Made by a program: the position numbers and the translations under genes. Below are positions 14,085 to 15,119 of a DNA stretch of 15,119 nt, one piece after another (positions within the stretch are counted from its first letter, which is position 1; each line of letters begins with the position of its first letter). The stretch comes from JAADHY01 sp964428935 (GTDB lineage Bacteria > Planctomycetota > Planctomycetia > Planctomycetales > Planctomycetaceae), in the NCBI GenBank assembly GCA_964428935.1, contig CAYSAG010000109.1, forward strand, positions 1 through 15,119, given 5' to 3'. A model generated the notes under the pieces. The model ran no database searches, was not told the origin of the DNA, and saw only the letters and a program-made list of their open reading frames with translations.

Positions 14085-14837
14085 TCACGGCCCGGACGAC
14101 GAGGCAGGCGGTGAGGTGTGGGGGTCGTCGGTTTGTTGGAGCAGCTCTTGCACAATTCGCTCCAACAGCGTTTCAATCCGGGCGTCGACCGAACCGGTCT
14201 GAGTTTCAATGACACAGCCACCCCGACCGACTTCCGGGTCCGGAACGACGTGGACCTGACCGGCGTGCGCGACCGTGCTGACAAACTGCTCGGGCTGGTC
14301 GCCCAGTGCGGCGACGTCGTCTGGGTGGAGCCGAATTGTCAGTCGGTCGACTCGCGAAATCAGCCGCAGCGCTTCGCTAATCAGCCGCGAGCTGGTTTGT
14401 GGGTCGACGTCCAGTTGGTGCTTCAAGATTCGTTCGGCAATGGCCACGCTGAGCCGGACGGCCGATTCTTCCCAACGTCCCAGCCACGCCTGGTACTCGC
14501 GCTGCAGCTTCTCGGCGGCTTGTTGCATGGCTGGGACGAGCGTCTGCAGGTTCTCTCGGGCTTTCTGTTCGGCCAGCTCGGCGGCTCGTCGGTTGATTTC
14601 CGCGTCGGCCTCTTTCAAGGCGTCTTGGCGGGCTTGCTCTTTGGCCTGCTGGTAGGCGGCTTGGCGGAGCTGTTCGGCTTGCTGTGTGGCCTCTTGTAGG
14701 ATTTGCCGAGCGGCGGCGCGGACCTTCTGCAGGTACTCGTCGCACTGGCGGCGGAAGTCTTCGAAGTTGAACGCCGCTGCGGCGAGCTGGTCGGTTTGGT
14801 GGGCCTTTAGGATTTTTTTTGGCTCCAAAGTGGGCAT
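14085..14837 (-). CDS. fliH: FliH, regulator of the flagellar export ATPase
   Basis: FliH dimerises, binds FliI and tethers it to FliN at the C-ring, like the peripheral stalk of ATP synthase. The 250 residues show a short N-terminal segment and a long Ala/Gln/Glu-rich coiled coil (about 30-115) built on repeated QQA, EQA and AEL units. The globular C-terminal domain (about 125-235) has SVAIAERILKHQLDVDP, LTIRLHPDDVAAL and GGCVIETQTGSVDARIETLLERI, typical of FliH/YscL proteins. The tail is Pro/Ser-rich. There is no clear Shine-Dalgarno. A run of eight A residues in the coding strand covers codons 6-8 (Pro-Lys-Lys). The location directly between fliG and fliI is the normal one. Confidence 0.94.
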   Translation of the reverse strand: MPTLEPKKILKAHQTDQLAAAAFNFEDFRRQCDEYLQKVRAAARQILQEATQQAEQLRQAAYQQAKEQARQDALKEADAEINRRAAELAEQKARENLQTLVPAMQQAAEKLQREYQAWLGRWEESAVRLSVAIAERILKHQLDVDPQTSSRLISEALRLISRVDRLTIRLHPDDVAALGDQPEQFVSTVAHAGQVHVVPDPEVGRGGCVIETQTGSVDARIETLLERIVQELLQQTDDPHTSPPASSSGP

Positions 14838-14932
14838 TGGCAGGCGTCAAGTCTTGTGTTGCAAGAGAGCAGGAAGGCGTGGCGAAAGGTCGTGGACAGG
14901 CCAGTTGTGGGAGGGGCGGCCAGCTTGCCGGC

Positions 14933-15119
14933 TCACGTAATGAACTCTTCCTCGCCGCCGGAGGCGACGACGATTTCGCCTGCGTCCTCCAGACGCCGGA
15001 CGATGTCGACAATTTGCTGCTGCACGGCTTCGACGTCGCTGACCTTGACGGGCCCCAGGTACTCCATTTCTTCCTTGAGCAGCTCGGCGGCCCGCTGCGA
15101 CAGGTTGCTGAAAATCTTC
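14933..15119 (-). CDS. fliG: FliG, flagellar rotor switch protein, C-terminal end only
   Basis: The last 61 codons of a gene that starts beyond the right edge; the stop TGA is at 14935-14933. The readable end is KIFSNLSQRAAELLKEEMEY, then GPVKVSDVEAVQQQIVDIVRRLEDAGEIVVASG and a short acidic end. The pattern NLSxRAAExLxEExxxxGPVxxxDVExAQxxI is the conserved C-terminal region of FliG, the rotor protein pushed by MotA. The MotA-facing helix itself is only partly in view. fliG before fliH is the normal order. The gap of 95 bp to fliH shows no promoter or terminator. Confidence 0.93.
   Translation of the reverse strand, partial: KIFSNLSQRAAELLKEEMEYLGPVKVSDVEAVQQQIVDIVRRLEDAGEIVVASGGEEEFIT

Overview
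The window is GC-rich and holds one flagellar gene block, with every recognised gene on the minus strand. Transcription runs from high to low coordinates. In transcription order the genes are fliG (3' end only), fliH, fliI, fliJ, a motE/ylxF-like gene, fliK, flgD, flgE, flbD, motA, motB, fliL, fliN, fliO and fliP (5' end only). The order matches the fla/che operon type known from Firmicutes and other early-branching groups. The GC-rich sequence, long Pro/Ala/Ser-rich protein extensions, weak Shine-Dalgarno use in several genes and planctomycete-style intergenic hairpins suggest a planctomycete (Pirellulales-like) genome. That taxonomic call is an inference.

By function: 15119-11216 covers the rotor end (fliG) and the export ATPase module (fliH-fliI-fliJ) plus a MotE-like membrane coiled-coil protein. 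11163-5847 is the hook module: fliK ruler, flgD cap, flgE hook. 5756-3606 is flbD and the stator pair motA-motB. 2973-1 is fliL, the C-ring protein fliN, and the start of the export-gate genes fliO and fliP. Two junctions overlap by ATGA (fliJ/motE-like and fliO/fliP). Other junctions have gaps of about 50 to 450 bp, long for a flagellar operon. The two largest hold the non-coding signals of interest.

The gap between motB and fliL contains a pair of inverted REP-like hairpins (3281-3354). They share a GGAG tetranucleotide and a six-base loop, and their stems differ by two compensated base pairs. A third, unrelated hairpin lies at 3474-3500. The 448-bp gap upstream of flgE carries a sigma-28-like promoter candidate and a 20-bp tandem repeat.

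The 100-N run at 3010-3109 is flanked by an exact 55-bp duplication. It is almost certainly two assembly pieces that overlap by 55 bp, so the sequence can be joined there and no bases are missing. fliM is absent from its usual place between fliL and fliN, while the FliN N-terminus carries a FliM/FliY-like CheY-binding peptide. I found no clearly novel defence, mobile or biosynthetic system. The most unusual features are the REP pair, the FliN/FliM arrangement, the 880-residue FliK and the flgE leader.
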